From contig JAJFJF010000003.1 in assembly GCA_021774255.1 (NCBI GenBank), positions 38,337 through 102,336 of the forward strand: a DNA stretch of 64,000 nt. Direction: 5' to 3'. Both the position numbers and the translations under genes were made by a program. This document shows positions 38,153 through 48,080 of this stretch, in pieces. Source of the DNA: Gammaproteobacteria bacterium. GTDB lineage: Bacteria; Pseudomonadota; Gammaproteobacteria; JAJFJF01. The notes under the pieces were generated by a model. It worked only from the letters and a program-made list of their open reading frames with translations, had not been told where the DNA came from and did no database searches. The first letter of the stretch is position 1, and each line of letters opens with the position of its first letter.

Positions 38153-41100
38153 GCTCGGTATCTCTCTTCTGCTTCAGCCTTTTCTTGCGCGCTTGCAGAC
38201 GTTGGATAGTCGTATCATCTAACTTTTCCGTGTCTGATGCGGCTTGCGGTTTTAATAACGCGCTAATAAATGTCGCCAAAGATCGTACGGTGGGATGCGT
38301 AAATAAATCGATGACTTTTAGCTTATTATCAAAATGCTCGTTTAATAAATGCAATGCTTTTACTAACGTTAATGAATAGACCCCTAAGTCAAAGAAATTA
38401 TAATCCGCCCCAATACTATCCACTTTGAGCAACTTCTTAAATGTATCGAGTACAATTTCTTCCGTTTTGTTGTGTGGTCCTTCATTTTTAGAATGACTCA
38501 CAACATAGTCGGCCATCAACATTTCCGCTAATTGTGCTTTATTAATTTTTCCATTGGGCAGTAATGGGATCTCTTCACGCCTAAAGAAAAACCTCGGCAT
38601 CATATAGCTAGGAAGCTTGTCCTTCAGAAAATTATACAGTTCTTCATGAGTTACTTTGTCTTGCTGATTTTTCAATACAAAATAAGCCACGATATACTTA
38701 CTCGACACACTGTATTTACTGTACACGTTGTCAGTCATCGGAAGCGCAACAACCTGTTTGATCGCCTGGTGTTCCAGTAATGCAGCTTCTATTTCGCCCA
38801 ATTCAATCCTGAAACCACGTATTTTGACTTGATTATCAATACGCTCTAGCCAGTCTATTTGACCGTCTGTACGCCAACGCGCAAAATCTCCCGCTTTATA
38901 CAAACGCGCATTTTCTTCAAAAGGTGACGGAATAAATTTTTCTGCCGTCAGTTCTTTGCGATTCAAATAGCCACGCGCTAAACCGACACCCCCTAGTATC
39001 AATTCACCACACACCCCCACGGGTACCGGATTTAAATATTCATCGACAATATAGGCTTGTACATTGGCCAATGGCTTACCAATCGTAATGGCGTTAGGGT
39101 GTTCAATTTTTGCTAATGTACTTTGGATAGTCGCTTCTGTTGGCCCATATAAATTAAATATTGTGCCTTTATCAAACAACTTTTTAGCCAGCGTTTTAGG
39201 AAGTGCTTCTCCCACATTTAAAATTTTAAAGCCGGGGGCGCCTTGCCATTTATCTTCAATGAGCACATCCCAGGTAGTCGGTGTCGCTTGCATGACATTA
39301 ATATCAGCATCTTCCATTAATTTGATAAGTTGCTGGCCATCTTTTTGTACGAGGTGACTTGCCACATTCATACTGGCACCACTGAGCAATGGCAAGCAGT
39401 AGTCAAACACAGAAACATCAAAGCACACCGACGTGACGGCGAGGAAACGATCATTTTCTGATACCTGTATTATATCTTTGACGGCCTCTACCGTATTCAC
39501 AACACTGATATGTTCTATTTCAACCCCTTTGGGCACACCGGTTGAACCCGAGGTATAAATAATATAAGCCAAATCGCTGGCCTGTTGTTCAAGCGCTGTG
39601 TTTTCTCGAGGCGCCTGAGCAAGCCCCGCTGCATCGCGGCTAAAGCAGATTATCTCAACGCCTTTTTCTGCAAAAGGATATTTGATCTGTATCCCCTCTT
39701 GGGTAACAAACATTTTCAGATCACTGTCTTCCAATATATGATGCAGATACTTTTCAGGGTATTCCGGGTCTAAAGGCACATAAGCACCGCCCGCCTTCCA
39801 GATCCCCAAGATACCCACAATCATTTCGATGCCACGCGGTACGCCCAACCCGATCAAGGTATCTCTTGGTAACGCTTCGCCTTCAAACTTAAGATAACGC
39901 TCCCGTAAAGTATGTGCTAACTGGTTAGCGCGTTCGTTTAATTCACGGTAGGTCAGTACAGTGCCTTCAAAAATAATGGCTGTACGATTCGGTGTTTTTT
40001 TGACTTGTTCCTCAAATAATTGATGAACTGTTTTGTTGCTTGAGAAGTTTGCCGCAGTGTCATTCCAATTAACTAAAATCTTCTCTTCCTCAACATCTGT
40101 TAGTAATGAGAAGCCATAGATGTTTTTGTGCATGTCTTCAGCACATTGCCCGGCAACACATTTAAAGTGCTCAACGAACTGCTTAATGAACCAACTTTCA
40201 AACAAGCTATCTCTATAGTTTAACTTAAACTTTATTTTCCCATCTTGCTCATAGTACTGTAAGTTAAGGTCATAGACGGCATGATTACGTTCGTCATGAT
40301 GATTAACTTCTATTCCATTTAACGCTAAAGGATGCTCTTTTACATAGGTTTGCATGATGCTGACATTCAGCAACTCTTGGTTTTGGATATTTTCTATTTT
40401 CCTTAACGTCTTAATCACATCCGTTAATGAGCATCTCTGGTGACGTGAACTTGTTTTAATTTGAGAGATCACTCGTTTAATGGTTTCTTGAAAGCTAACA
40501 TTTTCTTTCAGATTTATTCGTAATGGCACATTATTAACAAAACAACCTAATAAATTTTTAAATTTTTCAGGGCGAATATTAAATTGATAATTCAATATCA
40601 CTTCTTCTTTGTTAAAATAGCGAGCAACCAAAATAGCATATAGCGTTGACAAAACCGCCGGCAATGAGCCTGCTTCTTGTTCGGCAACTTCTTTAAGTTT
40701 TTTTGACGTTTCATCATCCAACGAAAAATCAATCATCCGACCACGACTACTGACCGATTTTGACTTAGTTTTAAATGGAAAATCAATAAATAACTCAGAC
40801 CCTTTTAAGAGGGTTTTCCAATATTTAACGTCTTGCTTTTTGTCTTCTTCCGTATAATGACTGCGCTCATAAGCAATATAATCTTCAAACGAAGAATGTT
40901 GCTCAGTAATCTGGGTGTCGAACTTTTCGCCATAGTGTTTTGATAGATAATCAAAGACAAATGCCGTCGTGAAATTATCTGCAATAATATAATGAAAATT
41001 TAGAACTAAAGAATATTCGTTTTCCGCCAATTTCAGTAAACCAAATTTAAATAATGGCGGCTTTGATAAATCAAATGGGTAATCCGTGATCTGCTTGATA

Positions 41101-41393
41101 AAGGTATCTGCTAGCTGTTTTTTATTTTTCGCTTGGCTAATATCTTTGCGCTCAACATTGCAGTTTATCTCTTTGAGTGTTGCTTGCTTAATTTCGTCAT
41201 CTTCTTCAATAAAGCATGACCGAAAATTACTATAGTCATTCACTAAAGATTGTAATACGTCGCACAGGGCATTCTCATTCAGTTCACCACGCAAAGTGAA
41301 AATTGAAAAAACGTTATAGGTAACGCCTTGGAAATCAAGTTGTGTGCCTAACCAAAGGCGATTCTGGTAAAGGGAGGTATTTAGTGTTCTCAA
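38130..41393 (-). CDS. NRPS: C-A-PCP with altered condensation motif
   Basis: A 1087-residue single-module NRPS. A condensation-type domain covers about 1-430, an adenylation domain about 455-950 (YTSGSTGVPKG, NLYGPTEATI, YKAGDFARW, KIRGFRIELGEIE, PNGKINKA) and a carrier domain has serine S1007 in DLGVYSL. The condensation motif HHxxxDG reads HYIIADN (134-140): the second histidine is Tyr135 and the glycine is Asn140. The by-eye pocket code D-V-F-Q-L-V-L-I-Q-K is not a match I know, though nearest to glycine-type pockets. It starts at TTG 41393; no in-frame ATG lies between it and an upstream stop. It is divergent from a PAS kinase. Confidence 0.88.
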   Translation of the reverse strand: MRTLNTSLYQNRLWLGTQLDFQGVTYNVFSIFTLRGELNENALCDVLQSLVNDYSNFRSCFIEEDDEIKQATLKEINCNVERKDISQAKNKKQLADTFIKQITDYPFDLSKPPLFKFGLLKLAENEYSLVLNFHYIIADNFTTAFVFDYLSKHYGEKFDTQITEQHSSFEDYIAYERSHYTEEDKKQDVKYWKTLLKGSELFIDFPFKTKSKSVSSRGRMIDFSLDDETSKKLKEVAEQEAGSLPAVLSTLYAILVARYFNKEEVILNYQFNIRPEKFKNLLGCFVNNVPLRINLKENVSFQETIKRVISQIKTSSRHQRCSLTDVIKTLRKIENIQNQELLNVSIMQTYVKEHPLALNGIEVNHHDERNHAVYDLNLQYYEQDGKIKFKLNYRDSLFESWFIKQFVEHFKCVAGQCAEDMHKNIYGFSLLTDVEEEKILVNWNDTAANFSSNKTVHQLFEEQVKKTPNRTAIIFEGTVLTYRELNERANQLAHTLRERYLKFEGEALPRDTLIGLGVPRGIEMIVGILGIWKAGGAYVPLDPEYPEKYLHHILEDSDLKMFVTQEGIQIKYPFAEKGVEIICFSRDAAGLAQAPRENTALEQQASDLAYIIYTSGSTGVPKGVEIEHISVVNTVEAVKDIIQVSENDRFLAVTSVCFDVSVFDYCLPLLSGASMNVASHLVQKDGQQLIKLMEDADINVMQATPTTWDVLIEDKWQGAPGFKILNVGEALPKTLAKKLFDKGTIFNLYGPTEATIQSTLAKIEHPNAITIGKPLANVQAYIVDEYLNPVPVGVCGELILGGVGLARGYLNRKELTAEKFIPSPFEENARLYKAGDFARWRTDGQIDWLERIDNQVKIRGFRIELGEIEAALLEHQAIKQVVALPMTDNVYSKYSVSSKYIVAYFVLKNQQDKVTHEELYNFLKDKLPSYMMPRFFFRREEIPLLPNGKINKAQLAEMLMADYVVSHSKNEGPHNKTEEIVLDTFKKLLKVDSIGADYNFFDLGVYSLTLVKALHLLNEHFDNKLKVIDLFTHPTVRSLATFISALLKPQAASDTEKLDDTTIQRLQARKKRLKQKRDTELEPALQS

Positions 41394-41731
41394 TTTTAAA
41401 GTCTTTATTTAGTTAGCTAATTAGTTAACAGCAGCAAGCCAAGGCTTTCTAGAATCTAATCATATGCCCGAAGATAATATTTTATCGCGCATAGTCGGCT
41501 ACTTTTCCTTATCAAATCCGTGAATTCTACGCCTTGCAGCATATACTGCTGGCGTTGCTTTATCCTTGCCATTACTATATTCTGAATGTCCTTATATCCT
41601 TTTTATTATCTTTATTAATAAGAGCACTGACCGTATTGTACGCAAGAGGATATTACAGTTCAAACAAGATTAGATTAATTGCGAGAAAGAAACTAACTCA
41701 GTAAGAGTTAACAACTTAGTTTTAACTCAAG
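41394..41731. other. Divergent intergenic region, NRPS and kinase
   Basis: AT-rich, with no supported gene. It must hold promoters for the leftward NRPS-PKS and the rightward histidine kinase, but I see no clear consensus boxes. An inverted repeat lies at its right end (41705-41728). Confidence 0.5.
41705..41728. promoter_or_regulatory. Inverted repeat before the histidine kinase start
   Basis: GAGTTAA at 41705-41711 pairs with TTAACTC at 41722-41728, a 7-bp stem with a 10-nt loop that ends 3 nt before the ATG at 41732. It could fold in the mRNA and affect initiation, or be an operator. No Shine-Dalgarno sequence is visible. Confidence 0.45.
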
Positions 41732-43294
41732 ATGAATAAAAATATAGGTTCTACGCTTGACTCTGAACAATTTCCCCATTTTCAAGCACGCTTCCACACC
41801 CTACTCAAATACACTAACAATTTGGTTATCTGTCTGACGCCAGATCTATGTATTACTGAATTTAATAACATTGCCGAGCAGATCTATGGGTGGCGAAAAC
41901 AAGACGTGCTCAATAGAAACTTTGTTGAATTATGCTTGAGTAGCGGATTTGCTAAACCCATTCCTTTTGACATTACTCGCACCCTATCAAAACAAGACTC
42001 TATTAATTACGAGAGCACGATTCTCCAACCTGGCGACAAAAAGCACTTCATCCGCTGGAGCATCACGCCTCTTGTTAATGAAAATCAAAAATTAAATGGA
42101 TTGATCATGGTGGGGCATGATCTGACCGCACTCAAGCAAGCCCAAAATACCCTACATTACTTAGACGGCATTATTAAATACGCGCCCAACCTCATTTATT
42201 GGAAAGATCGTCACTCAGTCCATTTGGGTTGTAATGATCGTTTTGCTGAATTTGCAGGCCTGCCTTCACGTGAATTTATCGTTGGAAAAACAGACTACGA
42301 TTTCGCTTGGGCTTCTCAAGCTGACTCTTACCGAAGCGATGACCGTGAAGTGATCGAAAGTGGTGATCCCAAAACTAACATCGAAGATCTCATGCCTAAA
42401 GCGAATGGTGAACTGGCTGTCGTGATTTCCAACAAAGTGCCACTACGCGATCTTGACGGGAACATCATTGGTATATTAGGAAGTGCTACTGACATTACAA
42501 AACGTAAAAAGGAAGAAAGAGTACTCTTCGAAGCCAAAGAGGAAGCAGAACTCGCTAACCAAGCAAAATCAAACTTCCTCGCGACCATGAGTCACGAATT
42601 AAGAACGCCGATGAATGCCATTATGGGGATGGCACAAGTCATCAAAAACGAAGATCTACCTGAAAGCCAAGCTGAACTCATTGATATTATTTTCCAAGCA
42701 GGGAAAAACTTACTCACCTTAATCGAAGATATTTTAGATTTTGCACAATTAGAAGTGGGTAAATTAAAAATTAACGTCACCTCTTTTGATCTGCATGCAT
42801 TGATCCGTGAAGCAACAACCAGTATACAACATCAAATTGACCCTGCTACGACTAAGCTTGAGCTTAATTTCGACTCTAATAAATCTTTAGAATTGCGGAG
42901 TGATCCTACTCGGATCCGCCAAATTATTATCAACCTGTTAGGCAACGCAATTAAATTTACTAAAGAAGGTTATATTAAGATAAAAATCACCCATGACAAA
43001 CCTTCCGTTCCCAATGCATGTGTTTATATTACTGTAGAAGATACCGGTATCGGTATACCAAAAGACAAGCTTAACCAAATTTTCGAACGTTTTACCCAAG
43101 TAGAATCAGCCTACACACGAAAATTCGAAGGCGCAGGTCTAGGGTTAGCAATCTGTAAACAGCTCGTCACAAATATGGGCGGTGCAATTCATGCTGAGAG
43201 CGTTCTTGGGAAAGGTTCCTGCTTCTGCGTGACCCTGCCCCTGGATATCACAGAGAAAAAAATTGAGCAGAATGAACTAGCGTCACAAAATTAG
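41732..43294 (+). CDS. PAS-PAS sensor histidine kinase
   Basis: A 520-residue kinase with no clear transmembrane segment. Two PAS domains lie at about 15-130 and 140-255, followed by a dimerisation domain with the phosphorylated histidine H288 ([11 protein letters not shown]) and an ATPase domain ([33 protein letters not shown]). The second PAS contains IYWKDRHSVHLGCNDRFAEFAGLPS, very like the kinase at 57311-58894. No response regulator is adjacent. Being divergent from the NRPS-PKS, it may sense a cue for that pathway; that is inference. Its end overlaps the convergent HAD gene by 12 nt. Confidence 0.9.
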   Translation: MNKNIGSTLDSEQFPHFQARFHTLLKYTNNLVICLTPDLCITEFNNIAEQIYGWRKQDVLNRNFVELCLSSGFAKPIPFDITRTLSKQDSINYESTILQPGDKKHFIRWSITPLVNENQKLNGLIMVGHDLTALKQAQNTLHYLDGIIKYAPNLIYWKDRHSVHLGCNDRFAEFAGLPSREFIVGKTDYDFAWASQADSYRSDDREVIESGDPKTNIEDLMPKANGELAVVISNKVPLRDLDGNIIGILGSATDITKRKKEERVLFEAKEEAELANQAKSNFLATMSHELRTPMNAIMGMAQVIKNEDLPESQAELIDIIFQAGKNLLTLIEDILDFAQLEVGKLKINVTSFDLHALIREATTSIQHQIDPATTKLELNFDSNKSLELRSDPTRIRQIIINLLGNAIKFTKEGYIKIKITHDKPSVPNACVYITVEDTGIGIPKDKLNQIFERFTQVESAYTRKFEGAGLGLAICKQLVTNMGGAIHAESVLGKGSCFCVTLPLDITEKKIEQNELASQN

Positions 43295-43849
43295 ACGTCG
43301 CTCAAACCAACGCAAAAATTTAAAAAATAATTCTACCAACGGGCGTTTTGTATATTGAACGTAAGGGGCCGTAATGTAGATCCCGCGCACCCCAGCAATG
43401 CAAGCCGCCAACAATCCTGTCAGTAAACGATCATCCACAATAGCCAATTTTTCTGGCGCAATACCGCTTTCCAATAACACGCGTTGCAAACCATCAGGAT
43501 AAGGTTTTTTGCGCGCAGCACGTATAAAGCGAATAGTGGGAAAGTGTTTCGCAAAATACTGCCGGCGAGTGAGATTCGGTTTATTAGAGAGGATAAAAAC
43601 GCCGTGAGCACCAAATACGTTCACACACTGCTCCAACCATGGCAAGACGGCCTGACAGGGTGCCGGTTCACCATGGGAAGCCAACACACCATCAAAATCT
43701 AATATCAACACGGCAATGCCTTGTTTTTTTAAATCATCAGGATGAATGTCTGTCGCACGCGGGTAGCATGCTTGAGGGTGGTGGCAAAGCGCCTTCAGCG
43801 AGGCTTTATATCGCCGATATTGGCGCAAAGAATAAAGAATGCGTTTCAC
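43283..43849 (-). CDS. HAD-family phosphatase, YqeG-like
   Basis: A 188-residue HAD hydrolase. Motif I is LILDFDGVLASHGE, motif II SNKPN, the lysine region lies near KKPYPDGL, and motif IV is IVDDRLLTGLLAACIAG. It matches the YqeG type, small cytosolic phosphatases of uncertain substrate. The C-terminus is basic and aromatic (FFKFLRWFERRLIL). It is 18 nt upstream of the queC-queE direction and may be unrelated to it. Confidence 0.83.
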   Translation of the reverse strand: MKRILYSLRQYRRYKASLKALCHHPQACYPRATDIHPDDLKKQGIAVLILDFDGVLASHGEPAPCQAVLPWLEQCVNVFGAHGVFILSNKPNLTRRQYFAKHFPTIRFIRAARKKPYPDGLQRVLLESGIAPEKLAIVDDRLLTGLLAACIAGVRGIYITAPYVQYTKRPLVELFFKFLRWFERRLIL

Positions 43850-43867
43850 AGTGGCGATCGCAACACA

Positions 43868-44548
43868 CTAGCTAAAATACACTGTGGGATCCGCGATGCC
43901 TGCTTGTTTAAAACCATCAGCACGGATGCGGCAACTATCGCATACCCCACAGGCTTGCCCTGCAGCATTGGCTTGATAGCAAGAGAAGGTTAACGCGTAA
44001 TCTATGCCCAACGCAGCACCTTCTTTTACAATGTCTGCTTTGTTCAAATGCATCAGGGGGGTGTGGATATGAAAATGCTCACCCTCTATACCTGCCTTGG
44101 TCGCCAAGTTTGCCATCTTTTCAAAAGCAGCGATAAACTCTGGCCGGCAGTCTGGATAACCAGAATAATCCACAATATTGGCACCCAAAAAGATATCTCT
44201 GGCGCCAAGTGATTCCGCCCAGCTTAAGGCAATGCTGAGGAAAATAGGATTACGCGCAGGCACATAGGTAATGGGGATCCCTTCTGACGGGGTTTCCGGC
44301 ACGGCCAAACGAAGATCGGTCAACGCAGAATCAGCCAAATCACCTAAGGATAACTGTACAATGCGGTGTTCTTGGGTACCTAATGTATCTGCCACCCGCT
44401 TAGCAGCTGACAGCTCAACACGGTGGCGCTGCCCGTAATCAAAGCTTATTGCATAACAACTAAAGCCTTCTTTTTTAGCGATGGCTAAGCAAGTGGAGGA
44501 ATCTAGCCCTCCTGAAAGTAAGATAACTGCTTTTTTAGACATGGACAC
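43868..44548 (-). CDS. queC: 7-cyano-7-deazaguanine synthase
   Basis: A 226-residue ATP-dependent enzyme that makes preQ0 from 7-carboxy-7-deazaguanine and ammonia. The PP-loop [15 protein letters not shown] and the C-terminal zinc motif ([17 protein letters not shown]) are clear. It follows queE by 21 nt and continues the Tol-Pal cluster order on the minus strand. Confidence 0.96.
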   Translation of the reverse strand: MSMSKKAVILLSGGLDSSTCLAIAKKEGFSCYAISFDYGQRHRVELSAAKRVADTLGTQEHRIVQLSLGDLADSALTDLRLAVPETPSEGIPITYVPARNPIFLSIALSWAESLGARDIFLGANIVDYSGYPDCRPEFIAAFEKMANLATKAGIEGEHFHIHTPLMHLNKADIVKEGAALGIDYALTFSCYQANAAGQACGVCDSCRIRADGFKQAGIADPTVYFS

Positions 44549-44569
44549 ATAGTACCATAGGTAAACACC

Positions 44570-45247
44570 TTAACAACCCGCCCTGTCACCCCAAATTAGT
44601 TTATGTAACTGACACTGCAGCCGTATCGGTAGGCGATCGGAGACGATCCAGTCAGCCAGCGTCGGCAGCGTAAGCTGCTCATAGCTGGGGGAGAATAAAA
44701 TTTCACACCGGGACAATAGCGCATGCGTTTCTATCAATTGCTTTGCCCAGTCGTAGTCCGCGCGATCACACAATACAAATTTCAGTTGGTCGTGCGCGGA
44801 TAACTGCGCGATATTGTCATAACGGTTGCGCGCCACCTCACCTGAGCCCGGGGTTTTAATATCCATGACTTTAATCACACGGGGATCAATATCACTCACA
44901 TCCAAGGCACCGCTGGTTTCAATAGACACGCAATAACCTTGATCACACAATGCCGTCAACAAAGGTAAACAGGCTGGCTGCGCTAAGGGCTCACCGCCCG
45001 TGACGGTGACGTAGCGCCTTCCCGCACTGCTGCTGCCGCTACCAAACAAGGTTGCCACTTCCGACAACACTTCCTTAATCGAACGCTTCTGCCCGCCGCT
45101 AAAAGCATAAGCCGTATCGCAATATTGGCAACGCAAGGGGCAACCGGTTAAACGCACAAAAACCGTAGGCAGACCGACTGTGCGTGTCTCACCTTGTAAG
45201 GAATAAAAGATTTCAGTGATCCGAAGGTTTTTTGGGGGCAGGCTCAT
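44570..45247 (-). CDS. queE: 7-carboxy-7-deazaguanine synthase
   Basis: A 225-residue radical SAM enzyme making the 7-deazaguanine core. It has the characteristic CPLRCQYCDTAY cluster motif, EIFYSLQGETRTVGLPTVFVRL and VTVTGGEPLAQ. The intervening loop is that of the longer gammaproteobacterial form. It lies between cpoB and queC. Confidence 0.95.
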   Translation of the reverse strand: MSLPPKNLRITEIFYSLQGETRTVGLPTVFVRLTGCPLRCQYCDTAYAFSGGQKRSIKEVLSEVATLFGSGSSSAGRRYVTVTGGEPLAQPACLPLLTALCDQGYCVSIETSGALDVSDIDPRVIKVMDIKTPGSGEVARNRYDNIAQLSAHDQLKFVLCDRADYDWAKQLIETHALLSRCEILFSPSYEQLTLPTLADWIVSDRLPIRLQCQLHKLIWGDRAGC

Positions 45248-45319
45248 GGTTTAACGTTCAAAACATTAACAAAACAGGCGGCTTGAATGTTAAACAATGA
45301 ACCTGACCCCTATTGAGAT

Positions 45320-46129
45320 TTATTGGGATTGTTTCATTTCTTGCAAACGCGCTTCTGCTAAACGCGCAGTAGAGGTACCCGGATAACGGGCAATGACATC
45401 ATTGAAAACAGCCTGTGCTTCAGCATCTGACTCACGTGCATGTAAAACTTGGCCTAACTTCAACAAGGCATCCGAGGTTTTTTGGTGTTCTGGGAAATCA
45501 TTGAGCACGGTTTGAAATGCTTGCTCAGCATTATCAAGATCACCTTCAACGAGGTATAACTCACCCAACCAATAATAGGCATTGGCGGCATAAAATCCGT
45601 CAGGGTATTCCGCTAAGAAGGTATAAAACTCATCGGTGGCACGTTGATACTGTCGCTCACGGATAAATTGGTAAGCGGTTTGATAGGCAGCTTCTTCTGC
45701 TTCGGCATCTTGTTGTGTCATTGATGGTGATGATGGCACCATGGGAGCGTGATCGCTTGACTCAACATTCGAGGGAGATTGACTCACCGTCGCTTGACCT
45801 AAACGTCGATCAAGATCGACATACAGCTCACGCTGACGTTGTTCCATCAATTTGATGGTATGGTCTTGCTCTTCCAACTGACCGTACACCATCTGCAATT
45901 CATCTTCGAGTTCTTGAATGCGCTGAAGTAGCGCGAGATTATCTGAGGCATCTGCTCGGCGTTCGAGCTGATTGATGCGCTCTTCCATGGAAGCTTTAGA
46001 TTTAGAAGAGGAGGACGATCGACTGAAAAAGCCGCTGTCTGCATACGCAGCAACTTGCCACATCAACACAAAGCTGCCCGCCAATAGGCAGGGCAGCTTT
46101 GTTATCATCCAACTTCTTCTATTCAACAT
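45320..46129 (-). CDS. cpoB: Tol-Pal system coordinator CpoB (YbgF)
   Basis: A 269-residue periplasmic protein. It has a signal peptide (cleavage near residue 30), a coiled coil (about 48-105) and C-terminal TPR repeats (about 140-265, AYQTAYQFIRERQYQRATDEFYTFLAEYPDG). CpoB links the Tol-Pal complex to PBP1B during division. It directly follows pal. Confidence 0.94.
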   Translation of the reverse strand: MLNRRSWMITKLPCLLAGSFVLMWQVAAYADSGFFSRSSSSSKSKASMEERINQLERRADASDNLALLQRIQELEDELQMVYGQLEEQDHTIKLMEQRQRELYVDLDRRLGQATVSQSPSNVESSDHAPMVPSSPSMTQQDAEAEEAAYQTAYQFIRERQYQRATDEFYTFLAEYPDGFYAANAYYWLGELYLVEGDLDNAEQAFQTVLNDFPEHQKTSDALLKLGQVLHARESDAEAQAVFNDVIARYPGTSTARLAEARLQEMKQSQ

Positions 46130-46136
46130 CTTTTAT

Positions 46137-46637
46137 TTACATAGTCTCGTAGACTAACTTCACACGACGATTCATGCGATAAGCTGATTCGTCATGACCA
46201 CGTACCGCTGGGCGTTCTTCACCATAGCTCACTACGATAATCTGTTCAGGCTCAACACCCGCAGCGATTAAGTAATCAGCAACGGCTTGCGCACGACGCT
46301 CACCCAATGCCATGTTGTATTCTGGCGAACCACGTTCGTCGGTGTAACCTTCAAGACGTACTCTTGCATCTTCTTCGTTATCGATTAAGTAGTATGCATG
46401 TGCATCCAAGACTGCGTAGTCTTCTGGACGGATCACAGAGCTATCAAAATCGAAATAGAAGATACGTGTTGCCATCAAGCGTTCTTGATCGGCACCCATT
46501 AATGGACGTTCAATCAAACTACCTTCATACACCTCATCCAACACATCGTCTTCTTCAATGACGCCTTTAGTACATGCTACCATACTGAAGGCAACGAGCA
46601 TGACACTTAAGCCTTTTAAGCAACTTTTCATTTGCAT
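46137..46637 (-). CDS. pal: Peptidoglycan-associated lipoprotein Pal
   Basis: A 166-residue outer-membrane lipoprotein with lipobox VAC (cysteine about residue 22) and an OmpA-type domain: YFDFDSSVIRPEDYAVLDAHAYYL, EGYTDERGSPEYNMALGERRAQAV and SYGEERPAV. It binds peptidoglycan and TolB. The start at 46637 has a GGAG 8 nt upstream; a second in-frame ATG follows two codons later. Confidence 0.97.
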   Translation of the reverse strand: MQMKSCLKGLSVMLVAFSMVACTKGVIEEDDVLDEVYEGSLIERPLMGADQERLMATRIFYFDFDSSVIRPEDYAVLDAHAYYLIDNEEDARVRLEGYTDERGSPEYNMALGERRAQAVADYLIAAGVEPEQIIVVSYGEERPAVRGHDESAYRMNRRVKLVYETM

Positions 46638-46685
46638 AACGTTCTCTCCTTTTACTTAAAATTTACTAGTTAAAACTATTCCAAC

Positions 46686-48080
46686 CTAATTAAGAAATGG
46701 TGACCACGTCGGCTCTTTCAACTCAGCACCACTGGCTGGCAAGCTCAACCTGACCTTTCCATCAACAGACACCGCACCTAATACCCGACGATTATTATCC
46801 CAAGTCGCGTAAACCACCATGCTCCCATTAGGAGCAAAACTCGGTGATTCGTCAAACTGTGCATTGGTCAATGTTTGCACAGCCCTTCCTGTTAAGACAC
46901 CGTCGGATCCCTGCGTGACATCCTGGACTGCAATATTAAACCCTTTTTGGGTCTGATGCACGAATACTATTTGATCACCTCGCGGTGATAGTGAAGCCCG
47001 CGCATTATAATTACCCACAAAGGTCAGTCGATGCAATGCCCCTGTATCTAATGATAATTGATAAATTTGTGGTTTTCCTCCTCGATTTGAGGTTATCAGC
47101 AGAGACCGGCCATCAGGTAACCAACTGGGCTCCGTATCAATCGCCCGGCCCTTAGTCACTTTTTTTATTTTTTTACTTTTTATATCAACAACATAAATAT
47201 CAGGCGAGCCATCTTTTGATAATACAACTGCCAATTTTTTGCCATCTGGCGACCAAGCCGGCGCACCATTGATTCTGGGGTACTGTGTAATCAATTCTCG
47301 GGAGCTATCTTTTAGATTTGAGACATAAATCCCGGAGCGATGCCCCTCAAAGGAAACATAGGCTAAATGCGTGCCATCGGGTGACCAAGCCGGCGAGGTG
47401 ATGGGAAAGGGGCTGTCTAACACCACCTGCGGATCATGCAGATCCGAATCGGCCACCTGCAACCGGTAACGCTCCCCCCCATTAGACCCAGGTTTCGGTG
47501 GCACAATGGCCACATAAGCGATACGCGTTGCAAAGGCACCGCGCTCACCCGTCAATGCTTCGTAAACACGATCGCTGATTTGATGCGCCAATGTGCGTAA
47601 CTCTGCTTCGCGCACAGTATACTGCACCGCCATGATTTCACCCGCGAGGGGATCAGGATTATCCGCGTGGGTTTGACGCTGCTCTGTTTCACCCCGTAGC
47701 ACATCCAACAACTGGAAACTGACGGTGTATCTGCCTCGTCTTCTTTCTGTGATTGAACCCATCACGATATATTCGATACCCTGTCTTTGCCACTGGGCAT
47801 AATTAATATCTTGCACACGCCCGGGGCGCATCGGTAACTGCCGCTCAGGCAAAGGGCTAAAGCGTCCACTGCGGTATAAATTCGACGCAATGATGTCAGA
47901 AATGGACTGTGGTGGCAGAAGATCTTTACCTTCCCATTGAAAAGGCACAATCGCAATGGGCACCGCGCCGTCAACACCTTGTGTAATTTCAATCGTGAGA
48001 CTCGCGTGCGCAGTGTGATACCCGCCAAGTAATGCAGTCAATAAGATGACGATATAAAAAGGATAGCTTGGTTTTTTCAT
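46686..48080 (-). CDS. tolB: TolB periplasmic propeller protein
   Basis: A 464-residue exported protein with a signal peptide (residues 1-26), an N-terminal alpha/beta domain and a six-bladed propeller with repeated SPDG-type motifs (WSPDGTHLAYVSFEG, WSPDGKKLAVVLSKDGSPDIYV, WLPDGRSLLITSNRGGKPQIY). It links TolA and Pal. Its start abuts tolA (1-nt overlap). Confidence 0.96.
   Translation of the reverse strand: MKKPSYPFYIVILLTALLGGYHTAHASLTIEITQGVDGAVPIAIVPFQWEGKDLLPPQSISDIIASNLYRSGRFSPLPERQLPMRPGRVQDINYAQWQRQGIEYIVMGSITERRRGRYTVSFQLLDVLRGETEQRQTHADNPDPLAGEIMAVQYTVREAELRTLAHQISDRVYEALTGERGAFATRIAYVAIVPPKPGSNGGERYRLQVADSDLHDPQVVLDSPFPITSPAWSPDGTHLAYVSFEGHRSGIYVSNLKDSSRELITQYPRINGAPAWSPDGKKLAVVLSKDGSPDIYVVDIKSKKIKKVTKGRAIDTEPSWLPDGRSLLITSNRGGKPQIYQLSLDTGALHRLTFVGNYNARASLSPRGDQIVFVHQTQKGFNIAVQDVTQGSDGVLTGRAVQTLTNAQFDESPSFAPNGSMVVYATWDNNRRVLGAVSVDGKVRLSLPASGAELKEPTWSPFLN

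Noticed and set aside
1766..45310. GGGGTCAG at 1766-1773 and its complement at 45303-45310
   Set aside because: Eight bases with weak flanking similarity; common in REP-type elements, but too short to support a repeat call.
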